Shown here piece by piece: positions 48,708 to 58,474 of a stretch of 58,474 nucleotides of DNA. Numbering within the stretch: position 1 is the first letter of the stretch; each line of letters opens with the position of its first letter. The DNA is from Plantago elongata (Eukaryota > Streptophyta > Magnoliopsida > Lamiales > Plantaginaceae). The stretch lies in NCBI GenBank assembly GCA_036897095.1, contig JAYMSP010000315.1, positions 1-58,474 of the forward strand, written 5' to 3'. Position numbers and translations under genes: made by a program. Under the pieces are notes generated by a model. The model made no database searches and was not told the DNA's origin. It saw only the letters and a list, made by a program, of their open reading frames with translations.

Positions 48708-49754
48708 TTTAGCTGCAGAAGAAAAGCTTCAAGCTTTTGATTTTCTTTGCTTTCTCGAATGAAATTTAATCAAATTGGATTATTTATTTTTTTAATTTGC
48801 CGTTTACAGTGTAGTGCGCCATTAGGTTTTAGTGTGCGCCAAGTTTGCGGATTGTCAGGTATGTTTGTACTCTGGAATGTGAAAGATCAAACTGTAAATT
48901 AAAACTGAATTACGAATTTTTATATACAGAAGCAGTAAATTTACAGTTTTAAAATATGATTATAATTGCGTGTAAAATGTATTAAAATAGGCATTTTGGG
49001 GAACGTGGCATAAATCGGCGTTAAAATTTAGCAGGATTAAATTGTTGGAATAGATAAGTGGCGGGAACTGGCAAGTGAAAACTAAATATTCAGATTTCCC
49101 GCGTTAGGATCTCAAACTAAAATAGGAGTAAATTTACATGTCTTGTCTTTGACATGTAGGTCTTCAACGGCGTTAGGATATCATTTCTCGAGTTTGACCC
49201 GACTTGTAATTGAATCGGAGATGATTGTTAACTAAATAATTTTATTTTTTTAAGTTTGATTAATCATTCAATTCAGGTTTGATTGAGATGCATGTAAATA
49301 GAACGGGAAAAAAATACGTAATGAAAAGAACATCAAATTCTAAGCTTAAACATCTTACAGAATGAGTCGAGTCTCTACAAGGCTCAACTCGTGTAACAAC
49401 TCTACATGAATAACAAAGCTTGGGGTAATCCTTACGGAATCGTCTTCTCTTGCACGATGTAAGAGAGCACACTGTATAGTAGAGGATCGAGGTGAGTGCT
49501 TACACTAACAATGCCCAGATTAACATGTTGGATCTATAACTATAAAGCTACCCAAGACATAAAAAAACAGATTCAAACTGTAAGGAAGCACTGTACAGGT
49601 AGCAAATCAAACCATAATAAAGCAAACTCGAGTAAACCATGAAGAATTACAACAAACATCAGCAAACTAAACCAGAAACATATAGCAGATCAGCCAATCA
49701 TAAGCCTAACTGCCTAACCTATATACTTAAACCACTGTACTCACAGACCCAAAT
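48708..49754. other. Spacer: HMG gene promoter and WEB gene 3' flank
   Basis: No gene seen. A 70-codon minus frame at 49260-49472 lacks any domain. Confidence 0.5.
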
Positions 49755-52007
49755 TCATCTCATATTCACAGGCTGAGTCTTCTTCTTGCTCTGCTTGGTA
49801 GGAATTGGTACTTGGATGAACCCAAACTTCTTCCTCTGCACGAAAAACCGCTTTTCGACGTTTCCTTCGACGGTTGGTTTAGTGGGATGCAGTATAACTC
49901 TGCTCTGTTCCCTCAGCATTTGGCTCAGAGATATATGTTCCCTATCAGAATGATTCTCTACATGCCTTCCCACCACCACATCATCTTGTAGAATCATTTT
50001 TCTGCTCAATACATCTCCAATTGAAGTTTTCGACCAAAAGCCACTGGACGGCTTCTCTTTCTTAGAACCATTGAGAACATGCGGGTTTCTGTTACCAGGA
50101 TGGGAGTTCCTGAACTTGAACTTGCTTTCAGGCCTGAAACTGAAGTCTTCGTCTGCAATGTTTGTCTTGTTTTCAGTTGTGGCTTGTTCGAATTTCTCCA
50201 TAACAGGCACTTCCAGATGATGGACTTCATCAGACTGCTTAGTTCCATTGGTATCAATGAATTTAGTCTTGCAGAGCTCTTCAGCTTGTTGTGCTCGTTG
50301 AGTAAGAACTCGGTACTCTTCAAAGGAGAGTGTAATTCCGTCGGATGAATTCAAATTCTCGCCACTTAGAAGTGTTTTTCTTTCAGCAAGTGCAATAGCT
50401 TCTACTGCTTTAGCAGCTTCTTCCATCTTCTTAGCTGCATTCAGCCTCATTTCCGCCATTTTGATACTATTCTTTGTCCGTTCTATCTCAGTCATTGCCT
50501 TCATTACCTCATACCTTGACGCTTCAGTAATCTTCCTGAACTGATCAGCCTCGAAATTCAGCTCCTTTGAAATGGTCATAGATATATCAAGACCATTTCT
50601 TGCTTCTACTTTACGGTAATAATCTTCCTCGAAACACACGACTCTTTCAGTTTCTGAACCTGTTGTTTGCATCCTGGTCCTTTCTAGCAGTGCTTTCTCT
50701 TTTCTCATTTTCTTGTTCAAGGACTCGATAGATGCTTGAATAATTGCAAGATCACTAGATGTCTTGTTAAGTGTTGACTTTGCCTGATTCAACTCCATGA
50801 ACATTACACCAGGTGACGGATCAGGACAGAACCTCAACCCTTCCATCGTACGTTCTAGTTTTGAGCAAGGACTTTCCATCAAGGTAGGAAATTCTGGCAT
50901 TAAGTTGATTTTCAAATCTTCAACAAATCTTTTTGCTGCTTCGAGTTCTCTCAAGACATTGAGTGTTTCCTGCTCTTTCATCATGAGATCCCTCTCCAGT
51001 TGCACTGTCTGTTGCTCCATTCTCTCCACATCAAATTCTTCAGTTTCATTGTCCTGCAGAAAAAATATTTTTGCATAGTTAGAAACATATCAGATACCTC
51101 AAACCAGGTACATGAAGAACAATTGTTTGAGGTTGTCAAAATGCATATATGACTTGAATTGTAAAGGGCAGATCGTCTCGTGCAAGTCCTACTGATAAAT
51201 ACTCATTCTGTGCCCTAATGTGATATGACTACCGTCTATACACCTACTTGTTTAAGATCGTCTGGTGCAAGTCCTACTGATAAAAACCCTGTCTATACTC
51301 TAATACAATATGGCTACTGACTTGTTTGAACTTTTAGATGAGACACAATTTCTTGACCTTGGATATAAAATGTGGTAGGGATTCCGCCTCTAGTCCCTCT
51401 ACAGTCGCCATACTCTGGCAGACGAACATAAAGTAGGATAATGCGTCTAATAATCGGGTGAATGATAGAACTGTCACAGTAAATGTAGAATGGATCCCTA
51501 GCTCACATATTGCACAGATCTTTAAAATGAGTAATACCCAGTGTAGTACATTCAAAAATCAAAATTATCTCATATCATTAAACCTTACTCTTAAGTCTTA
51601 ACTAAGCTATCATAGTACGATACTACGAGTACAAAATTTAATGATACTGGTGGAGTATTACGAAACGAAAACTACCGACACGTCCCGAAAATCGGAGAGT
51701 TTGAACTGGAGATAGTAACGAGTGGCTTCCCAAATCAAGTCAAAATCAACACAATTCAGTAAACAAGAACAGAGTCAATTAAACAAACACATAATGTGCA
51801 ACAATGAAACTCAAAACAAAGAACGAGAGAATTCGAAATTACATGAGCAGCAGCTAAACGAAGCAAATGATGAGGAATCCAAGGTCCGCTACCACCAAAC
51901 CGGTCCACAGCCTCCTTCACCGACTCGAACGGCGGCGACGTATCGATTTCGACTCTCGGATTGTGATTCACATCACTCTTCGTCTTCTCCGCATTAGAAT
52001 TCGCCAT
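49755..52007 (-). CDS. WEB family (DUF827) coiled-coil protein
   Basis: Two exons, 52007-51843 and 51053-49755, joined in phase 0; 487 residues. The N-terminus has the WEB-family motif SVKEAVDRFGGSGPWIP, then from about residue 60 to 350 a long Glu/Lys/Leu/Ala heptad coiled coil (ERMEQQTVQLERDLMMKEQE, LREL.AAKRFVEDLK, MRLNAAKKMEEAAKAVEAIA) and the EYRVLTQRAQQAEEL block typical of the family. The C-terminal 110 residues are basic and disordered, ending in RKKFGFIQVPIPTKQSKKKT. Related WEB1 and PMI2 proteins control actin-based chloroplast photorelocation; the close Arabidopsis relative by recall is At2g40480, whose own role is not known to me. Cytosolic. Confidence 0.9.
51170..51331. repeat. 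Tandem duplication (about 85 bp) in the WEB-gene intron
   Basis: AGATCGTCT(C/G)GTGCAAGTCC followed by TACTGATAAA starts at 51170 and again at 51255; copies have diverged by substitutions and a short deletion. Confidence 0.8.
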
Positions 52008-54926
52008 GAAAGTAAATTTCCTCTACTTAATTTCCAGTTTGAGGCTTCGTTGAAACTTATAGAACGCTGGTTGGTAACTTTATAGTAGCAAGTAACAGAG
52101 TGCGTAACTGTACTGTGTTGTTACTGTGTACGTATAATAAATGAAATGGGAAAGAGGATTGTACTTGTACAGAAGGTAATCAGCAGGGAATGTAATTGAT
52201 CTCTGATTGGAAGATGAATGAAATCAATAGAGGAAGAATGATGAATTAATACTGATCGGCAAAATGGATGGGTGAAGTATGAGAGTGGGTGGAGTGAGAG
52301 TAATGATGGTGTTCTCATGGAGTAAAAGCTTGGTAGGACCTAATTGCAGGTTGAAAAGAAGTAAAGCTAAAAGTGGAGAAGAAGAGTAGTACAGTTTTGT
52401 AGAGGATTATATATATACTGCAGTATACGGAAATTTTAAAGCGTGGAAGAGAAAGTTAAAAGACGCAGAATTTATTGTACCACAAATTCCGACCATTTGC
52501 TTTCATACCTCCATCCACTAAAATATAAATTATAATTAAATTGAGCTGAGCTGAACTGAACTAAGCTAAAATGATTTGAATTCGAACCTCAGTTAATCGA
52601 ACCCCTTGCTCGACTTCTAATCAAGTACGAACTTGATTTGACTCCTTAGAAATAAGCTCCTAATGAAGGTTGAATTCGATTCAAACACCTTATCAAATAA
52701 GTTGAACCCTAATTGTTCAAGTAACAACACTACTCTCACCAAAACTTTTACGACCTGTGATGAATCCTAATTTTATTTAAGATATTCAACTTTTAATGTA
52801 GAAATGTATTCTTTTATTAAATTTTCCGGAACATCTAAAGGAGTAGTATGAAATTGATGTTGTATGGTTCACAATTTCACATAATGACTGGTTAGGTCAC
52901 TAAAATTACATTTAAGCCCTAAATGGCAAACACTGTTTAGAAGCTAGTCTTAGTATAACTTGAAGTATGTAAACTTGATGGGCTATGATTGAAAACTGAA
53001 AAGCTTAAACATTTGCATAATACTGCCATCAACTGGCATTTGAATTCAAATCAGCGTAATTAACATTGACTACAGCAACAAATTATACATATTAACTTTG
53101 ATTTGAACTACACAGTACAGCTGCTTCATTCTAATTAAGCACTAATCTGATAAATCTCGTGTGTAAATTGATTTGGATTGAAAAGGAGGATATTAGAGGG
53201 ACCCAAAAAGATCACTTTCCTCTTTAGGTTGGTAGATAGAGAAGAGCATAAAATATGCCATGCTGAGAAAGGCAACCCTTTGGCACGAACAAATCCACCG
53301 ATAGGGCATTCACTACTTTTTAATTCTTAAACTAGTAGCAGTAGTTAAATAAAAACCCGACCCCGATAATTATTTAAGTTCGAATCTTATAAATTTTAAA
53401 AGTAAAAGATGATACTACATTGTAACAGATTGATCGAATAATCAAATGTATCGAACACTATGATCATGGTGAAAAATCAAAACTAAAGAAGATACTTGAG
53501 AAGGAACACTCAATTGAAGGTCCGATGGATAATTTGGCGATTCATTCATTTGGCACACAATGATGAATTAGAGGGGACCAAATTACAACAATTAACTTTG
53601 GCGTGATTGCAGGAGCAAAGAAAAGATGCATATGCGCGGAACTTTCGGATTGAATTCTTGATAAAAATTAAAAGTAGAGTGGTATCTTTAAGAAGTTGTT
53701 ACTAACTATGTTGCATAATTGCATTGATAGGTGACTAGTCTGGTAATTCAGGGTATCCTAACAACTAGGTTTCCTACTTAATATTTTAGTGCTGCCGACG
53801 AGACAATTGGCCACTTTCATCAACAACCTAATCATGTTTAATGTTCCCACCGTGGATTTGTAGCACATGGAAACCATTACCTCGCAGGAATATCTACGCA
53901 GGTCGAGTCAAGTATTAATATTTATTTCATAATATGTCTGTGTCAAACTCGTACATTAGTGGAATTTAAGTTTATCAAGTGACTATATGTTAATAGAACC
54001 TTATTATATCCGGATTAATGTATTTGATTATAAAATAAATTCTGATAAAGTTAGAAATAGTATATGTTATGATATGACTCATGACTAATTTGTGGTAAGA
54101 ATTTGTGAAATAATTTAATTTATGAAGCTTTTGTTGGTGCTAAGAGGATGCCACTATTTAATAAAGATTGCTAACTTTCAGATAGATTTGTGAAGGTTGG
54201 TGTTCGAGTTTTCACAGAGCAAGACGTTAAAATCGTAGAATCAAGAACCACTTTATTTCTCCAGGTACAAAAAATTATGAAAGGATTGGTAAACACTTTT
54301 TTGAATCCATATCTTTCACTTTATTCGTGTCGCTTTTATGTTTATTCTATTTGAACCATTGTGGCACAATATGACGGTAAAATAAAATTCGTATACGAAA
54401 TACAACTCAGTTAGTAAGACGCTTCACCCCCAATCAATAGATTGGGGTTTGAATTACTTTTTAACCGATTCAAAAAAAGAAATCCCGTTGATTTGGAGGA
54501 AAAGGGAGTTTAGTGATACATTTGGCTAACCTTAACCTTATAGCCATATGATGATTTCACTCACTTGCTTGAAGAAATAAATACTACTTGGCAGACTACA
54601 ATGATAAGTTTCTAAAAGATGCAGTACAAAGTTCATAATTAAGCCCCTTTAAATTGAGAACTTAGTTTGAAAAAATTCATCCATGTATGGGCTGATTGGT
54701 TCGCTTCATTTTCCCTCAAAATTTATCTCTGGTACTATTTAAATAAGCAATTATGAATCATCATTATATATAGCATTTCTACTAATCATGCACTTTAAAT
54801 TTCACATATCTACGAGCTCATAAAATATTAACACATGTCTACAAGTTTAAAAGTTTATCTAAGGATGTCGCATATTTAATTATAAAATTCTCCAAACTCC
54901 GAAAACGACAGTACAAAATTAAATTA
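52008..54926. other. Gene-less spacer, 2.9 kb
   Basis: The left end carries the WEB gene promoter. A dispersed-repeat copy with GAGCTGAGCTGAACTGAACT lies at about 52540-52565. At 54404-54455 a stretch resembles a tRNA-derived head (ACTCAGTTAGTAAGACG and GGGGTTTGAATTA), possibly an old SINE without recognisable duplication. No coding frame is convincing. Confidence 0.55.
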
Positions 54927-57669
54927 TCAAACTCCGTCCAAGTCTTTCCTATCAATTTGTACACACTCATCCTTCATCTCAGAACTCTCTTTCTTGTACA
55001 CATACTTCTTTGATGCCAAAACAAAGGCCACCAAATTGAATGCAGATAGTATAAAAAGGAACCCATAATAGTAGTCCAAATGTGAATCATTCATGTTCTT
55101 CCCAATCCAGCTCTTCCCTCCATGTCTGCTTGTGACCTTGTCAACAACTGTCACAAGAAAGCTATTCACGAAGTTCCCCACGCCAATGCCGCTAGTGAAA
55201 AACGTCGTCCCGAGGCTCTGCATCTCTTCAGGGGACTGATCATAGAAAAATTCCAACAATCCTACTGCTATGAACACACCAGCCACACCTATAAGAACAT
55301 GTTGGGGCAATAGGTAGAAAATGCTCATTGCGACTATTGCTTCCGGACTTTTAGTATTGTGTACTTTTATAACGTGCATTCTCTTAACCTCGACTATGCA
55401 TGCAAGTCCAATGGCTAGTATTTGGATCGCGAATCCTATCCCTAGGCGTTGAAGCAAGGTGATTCCTCGGGGGTTATTGGTCCTTTTGCGCATGTAGGGC
55501 ACGAATATCCTGTCGTACATTGGTACAAAGATAAGTGTGGTGAATGTGACAAAGCTGCCCAGTGATGCTGCTGGAATTTGGAAGTGGGACCCAATGCGAC
55601 GATCTAGAGTGGTGCCTTGTTTGACAAATAGAGTGTTGATTTGAGCCCATATGGTGCAAGGGACTAGGGTGACTAGCCATATCATAATCATGCCCAACAC
55701 TAACTTGGTTGCTTCAACTTGAGTAATTGTGCATAGTGGCCTTTTAGGGATAGTGGTGTTGTTGTTGTCTTGTTTGATGGCGGCTTTGTCCAAGAACCTA
55801 CAATGAAATTATGAACGACACATTCTCAGTTTCAAATCATTTTCATTGAAAAACAAATCTAAAGAACATAGTAAAACATAGAAAGTGGTAGCAAACGACA
55901 ATGCATTAGCCAGTAGTGCAAATGGTTGCTTACTTGAATAATGGAGTATGATAAATATTCCGCTTTCCCATACTGATATAATATTGTTGGTCCATCTCAT
56001 GAAGCTCGGAGGGATGGCTAGGGAGCCGAAGCTTCGCATTAGCAAATGCGGCTATCACAACCCTAAAAAGGTCCCCTCCCGGATGCTTTGTCCCTTGTAC
56101 TTTGTGCCTGTACACCGGGGTTCCAATATAGAAGATGATCAAGGCCAACACAAGGCAAATTGTGGGGATTCCATACCCTAATGCCCATCCCAAGTTTTCT
56201 TGGATGTAAACTAAGCCAAGCATTGCAAATAGTGCTCCAACATAGGTAGAAAATGTCCACCAATTGAAAAAAGATGCTTTGAGACATTTCTCTAGGGGAT
56301 TTAGATCATCAAATTGGTCTGCACCAAATGTCGAAATATTGGGTTTTGTCCCACCAATACCTATGGCTATGATGTAGAGGGATGAGTAGAAAAGTGCAAT
56401 CTGTGATGGGCTGGCCTCATTGCATACTCCATCTACACAATTGGGCTTCAAGAATTTCATTGTAACTGCCAATGTCAAAAGCACCATACCCTAATCATGA
56501 TAATATATTATTTAGTCCCACATTTAAAAGTTGCAAAATGTGTTTTTATGCCTAGGTTAGTGGAGCATGCAACAACCAATTATAATTCTTATATAGTATT
56601 ATTCTACGAATCTACACCGAATTTGCAATTCCTCCAAATTCGATATGATAATTAATTCGTGAATCGGGACTAAAGGAAATCGAGGAAATGCGAATTATGG
56701 AATTGAATAATATAGATTTACTTACAGTGACATATAGTAAAGATGAAAGTGTAAATGTCCAGAATCGGCCTAACCAAGAATCAGAGATATAGGCCCCAAT
56801 AATTGGAGTGATCCAAATTGCACCGGACCAATTGTTAACATTTCTTACTGATGTAACAGTGTCCTCATGCAGTTGGGTTGTCAAGTAAACCACTAAATTT
56901 GAAGCTATACCATAAAAAGCCATCCTTTCTAATGCTTCAAACCCTGAAAATAAATTAGGGTTCTTATCAAAATTAAACCAAAAGCACACATTAGGTTTAA
57001 TTCCATCCAAATCATAACACATGCAAATTATAGATAAAGAATTTGTGGTTGATATTGAATCTGTTTAGCAATTTAAAATGTAATTGGTAAATTAATTGAT
57101 GTTTCATGTAGTTGAAATTCAGAGATATTAAGATGGTCGATTTTAAACATCTTGCTTAGTTTACTACATAATAAACTGACCGAATTTTCAAATTATATGT
57201 TACTCCTATAATGATAAAACGAACAAACAACCTTGTATAAGTTCACTTGTCAAAAGTCAAAAAATAACAAGTCAATCGATCAGTTATCAAAAGTTTGTTC
57301 ATGTAACAAAATAATTTTATTCAAATAATCAAATAACCTCATTTAAATTATAAACTATCTTGAGTAAACTACGATTGTATTCTCTTAAACTGAAATTTAC
57401 TGAACTAAAATAAAATATAAATTATAACTAAGTCGAGCTGAACTGAACTGAACTGAATTGATTTTTAGTTGAAGATCACACGGCCTATCTTAAGCCCGAA
57501 TCATGCAAGGACAAGAGCAAATAAGGAAAGAGGAAGCTAGCAAGCAACATAGAATGTACATACCAACTAAGAAAAAGCAAGCCTTCCATTTGCCAGTCTT
57601 ATCAGCCAGCACTGGCCTGCCTTGTAGATCAACTGTGCCATCTCGAGTATAACCTTTATCCTCATCCAT
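54927..57669 (-). CDS. NPF5.1: NRT1/PTR family transporter, NPF5 subfamily
   Basis: Four exons: 57669-57564, 56943-56726, 56490-55934, 55797-54927; 583 residues. This is the full length of a 12-helix proton-coupled transporter of the POT/PTR group. Hallmarks: the start with DGTVDLQGRPVLADKTGKWK, the proton-coupling ExxER motif (EALER, residues 38-42) leading into MAFYGIASNLVVYLTTQLHE, the PTR signature region AIGIGGTKPNISTFGADQFD, the FFNWWTFSTYVGAL segment, a central cytosolic loop, and a late helix block (FFTSGIGVGNFVNSFLVTVV). Substrates of NPF members include nitrate, di/tripeptides and hormones; NPF5 members have been linked mainly to peptide or nitrate transport at the vacuole, and the substrate here cannot be read from sequence. 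NPF5.1 is chosen from gene order, with moderate certainty. The upstream in-frame ATG at 57705 is not conserved in type. Confidence 0.93.
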
Positions 57670-58134
57670 TGAGATTACTAATTTTGTACTAATCCCAAGT
57701 AACAAAGTTTAAATGATTTGGGACATGAAGCTAGTTTTTTTGGACATGCAACCAAACCAGTTTCTTGGAGTATATATGGCAAAGATTTGGGTCCCTGTTG
57801 TATAAGTTGCCAATGTTGGTGGTTTACATTTTTTTCTCTTAATTTATTTATCATCATCACCATTCATGAAATAAAGATGAGTATAGCTAGTGGAGGATTA
57901 TTTTAGTGTTAGTTGGTAGTGTCTAATTGTTCTTATGCTAAAGTGCCATCTTTTAGATTTTGATTAATACATTCTTACGTGTTAGATTCTTAAGTTTATG
58001 TTCATTATTAGATGTCCACACGTTTGTGGAATCGATTAAAGAACAAATAGTATACATGATTTAATAATTTTGATCATCAAGAAGTATTCTGAGATCAGAT
58101 TGATGCCATGTACTAAAATTAGTACTTCATGGTA
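57670..58134. other. Spacer upstream of the NPF gene
   Basis: Probable NPF promoter; no gene seen. Confidence 0.5.
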
Positions 58135-58474
58135 GGGCTAAGTATCGGTCCAGGTCCGGACCGAATCGAGCCCGGATCGATATGGTCCGGATCGATTTTA
58201 ATTAAAGCCTTTTCTAATTTTGAAGACCGGACCTAAATTGGCTCGGTTCGGGTCTGGACCGACAATAACCGCATTTAATAAAAAAAATTAAAAATTGAAA
58301 ATTCTGATTCAAGCCAACATACGTGCCTCTTTTTCAAATCCGAACAAATCGACTTCATTTGATTGTGATAATCAACTTCCATGAATATTGAAATCAGTAA
58401 TAAGAGAAATGAAGAAAGGAGGTGGAGATTTGAGCGAATCTGAAAATCTGAAGATGGAGGCCGTTGTGGTGGAG
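58135..58474. mobile_element. Possible end of a hAT-like or similar element running out of the window
   Basis: TAGGGCTAAGTATCGG is followed by a run of GGTCCGGACCGAA-, CCCGGATCG- and GGTTCGGGTCTGGACC-like words. Such sub-terminal CGGTCCGG repeats after a TAGGGxTG-like end are common in plant hAT elements. The other end is outside the window, so this is tentative. Confidence 0.35.

Noticed and set aside
54404..54455. tRNA-like head with ACTCAGTTAGTAAGACG and GGGGTTTGAATTA
   Set aside because: No target duplication, B box degenerate and no cloverleaf; at most an old SINE relic.
57670..57705. Upstream ATG at 57705 as the start of the NPF protein
   Set aside because: The added residues (MLLGISTKLVIS) are not typical; family proteins begin close to the conserved KGYTxDGTVDL segment.

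Overview
The window is nuclear DNA from a flowering plant, most likely a core eudicot. Every recognisable protein is a plant family, genes are split by short GT-AG introns, spacers are AT-rich, and several degenerate plant transposon relics are present. I cannot fix the order or species. There is no bacterial, viral or CRISPR content. Coding models below were built by hand from reading frames and splice sites; the total length of every complete multi-exon model is a multiple of three.

Layout: the 3' half of a sorting nexin 2 gene (+, 1-3156); an IMK2/IMK3-type LRR receptor pseudokinase (-, 4404-6875); a 4 kb spacer with paired hairpins and a SINE flanked by a 13-bp target-site duplication; a PRA1 family B gene (-, 10878-11510); a BADC gene, the non-biotinylated regulator of plastid acetyl-CoA carboxylase (-, 12660-17528); histone H4 with its octamer promoter element (-, 18602-18913); a frameshifted PIF/Harbinger accessory-gene relic (20026-21238); a two-exon plant protein I do not recognise (-, 21934-24273); a 4.8 kb AT-rich spacer with a MITE; a RETICULATA-RELATED 5/6 gene (+, 29034-33251) whose 3' end is present in two further decayed copies, with a small membrane-protein gene lying between them; a metallochaperone-like HMA gene (-, 36242-36984); an uncharacterised 732-residue helical-repeat-like protein with a C-terminal membrane segment (-, 37189-41406), whose 5' UTR intron carries tandem copies of its own acceptor/start-codon region; uroporphyrinogen decarboxylase (-, 42884-45547); a small CxxC plus HMG-box protein (-, 46728-48707); a WEB-family coiled-coil protein (-, 49755-52007); and an NPF5-type peptide/nitrate transporter (-, 54927-57669).

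From memory of Arabidopsis loci, much of this order matches the paired segments around At3g56100-At3g56210 and At2g40400-At2g40490, so the window looks like an ancestral block that keeps genes from both Arabidopsis duplicates. Several products act in the plastid (BADC, RER, uroporphyrinogen decarboxylase), but nothing suggests an operon-like system. I found no wholly new system. The most unusual points are the repeated acceptor-ATG module at 41404-41940, the serial 3'-end duplication at 33249-35130, the SINE with intact target-site duplication, the apparent GC-AG intron in uroporphyrinogen decarboxylase, and the ChaN/Tiki-like domain of the RER protein with an altered metal motif.
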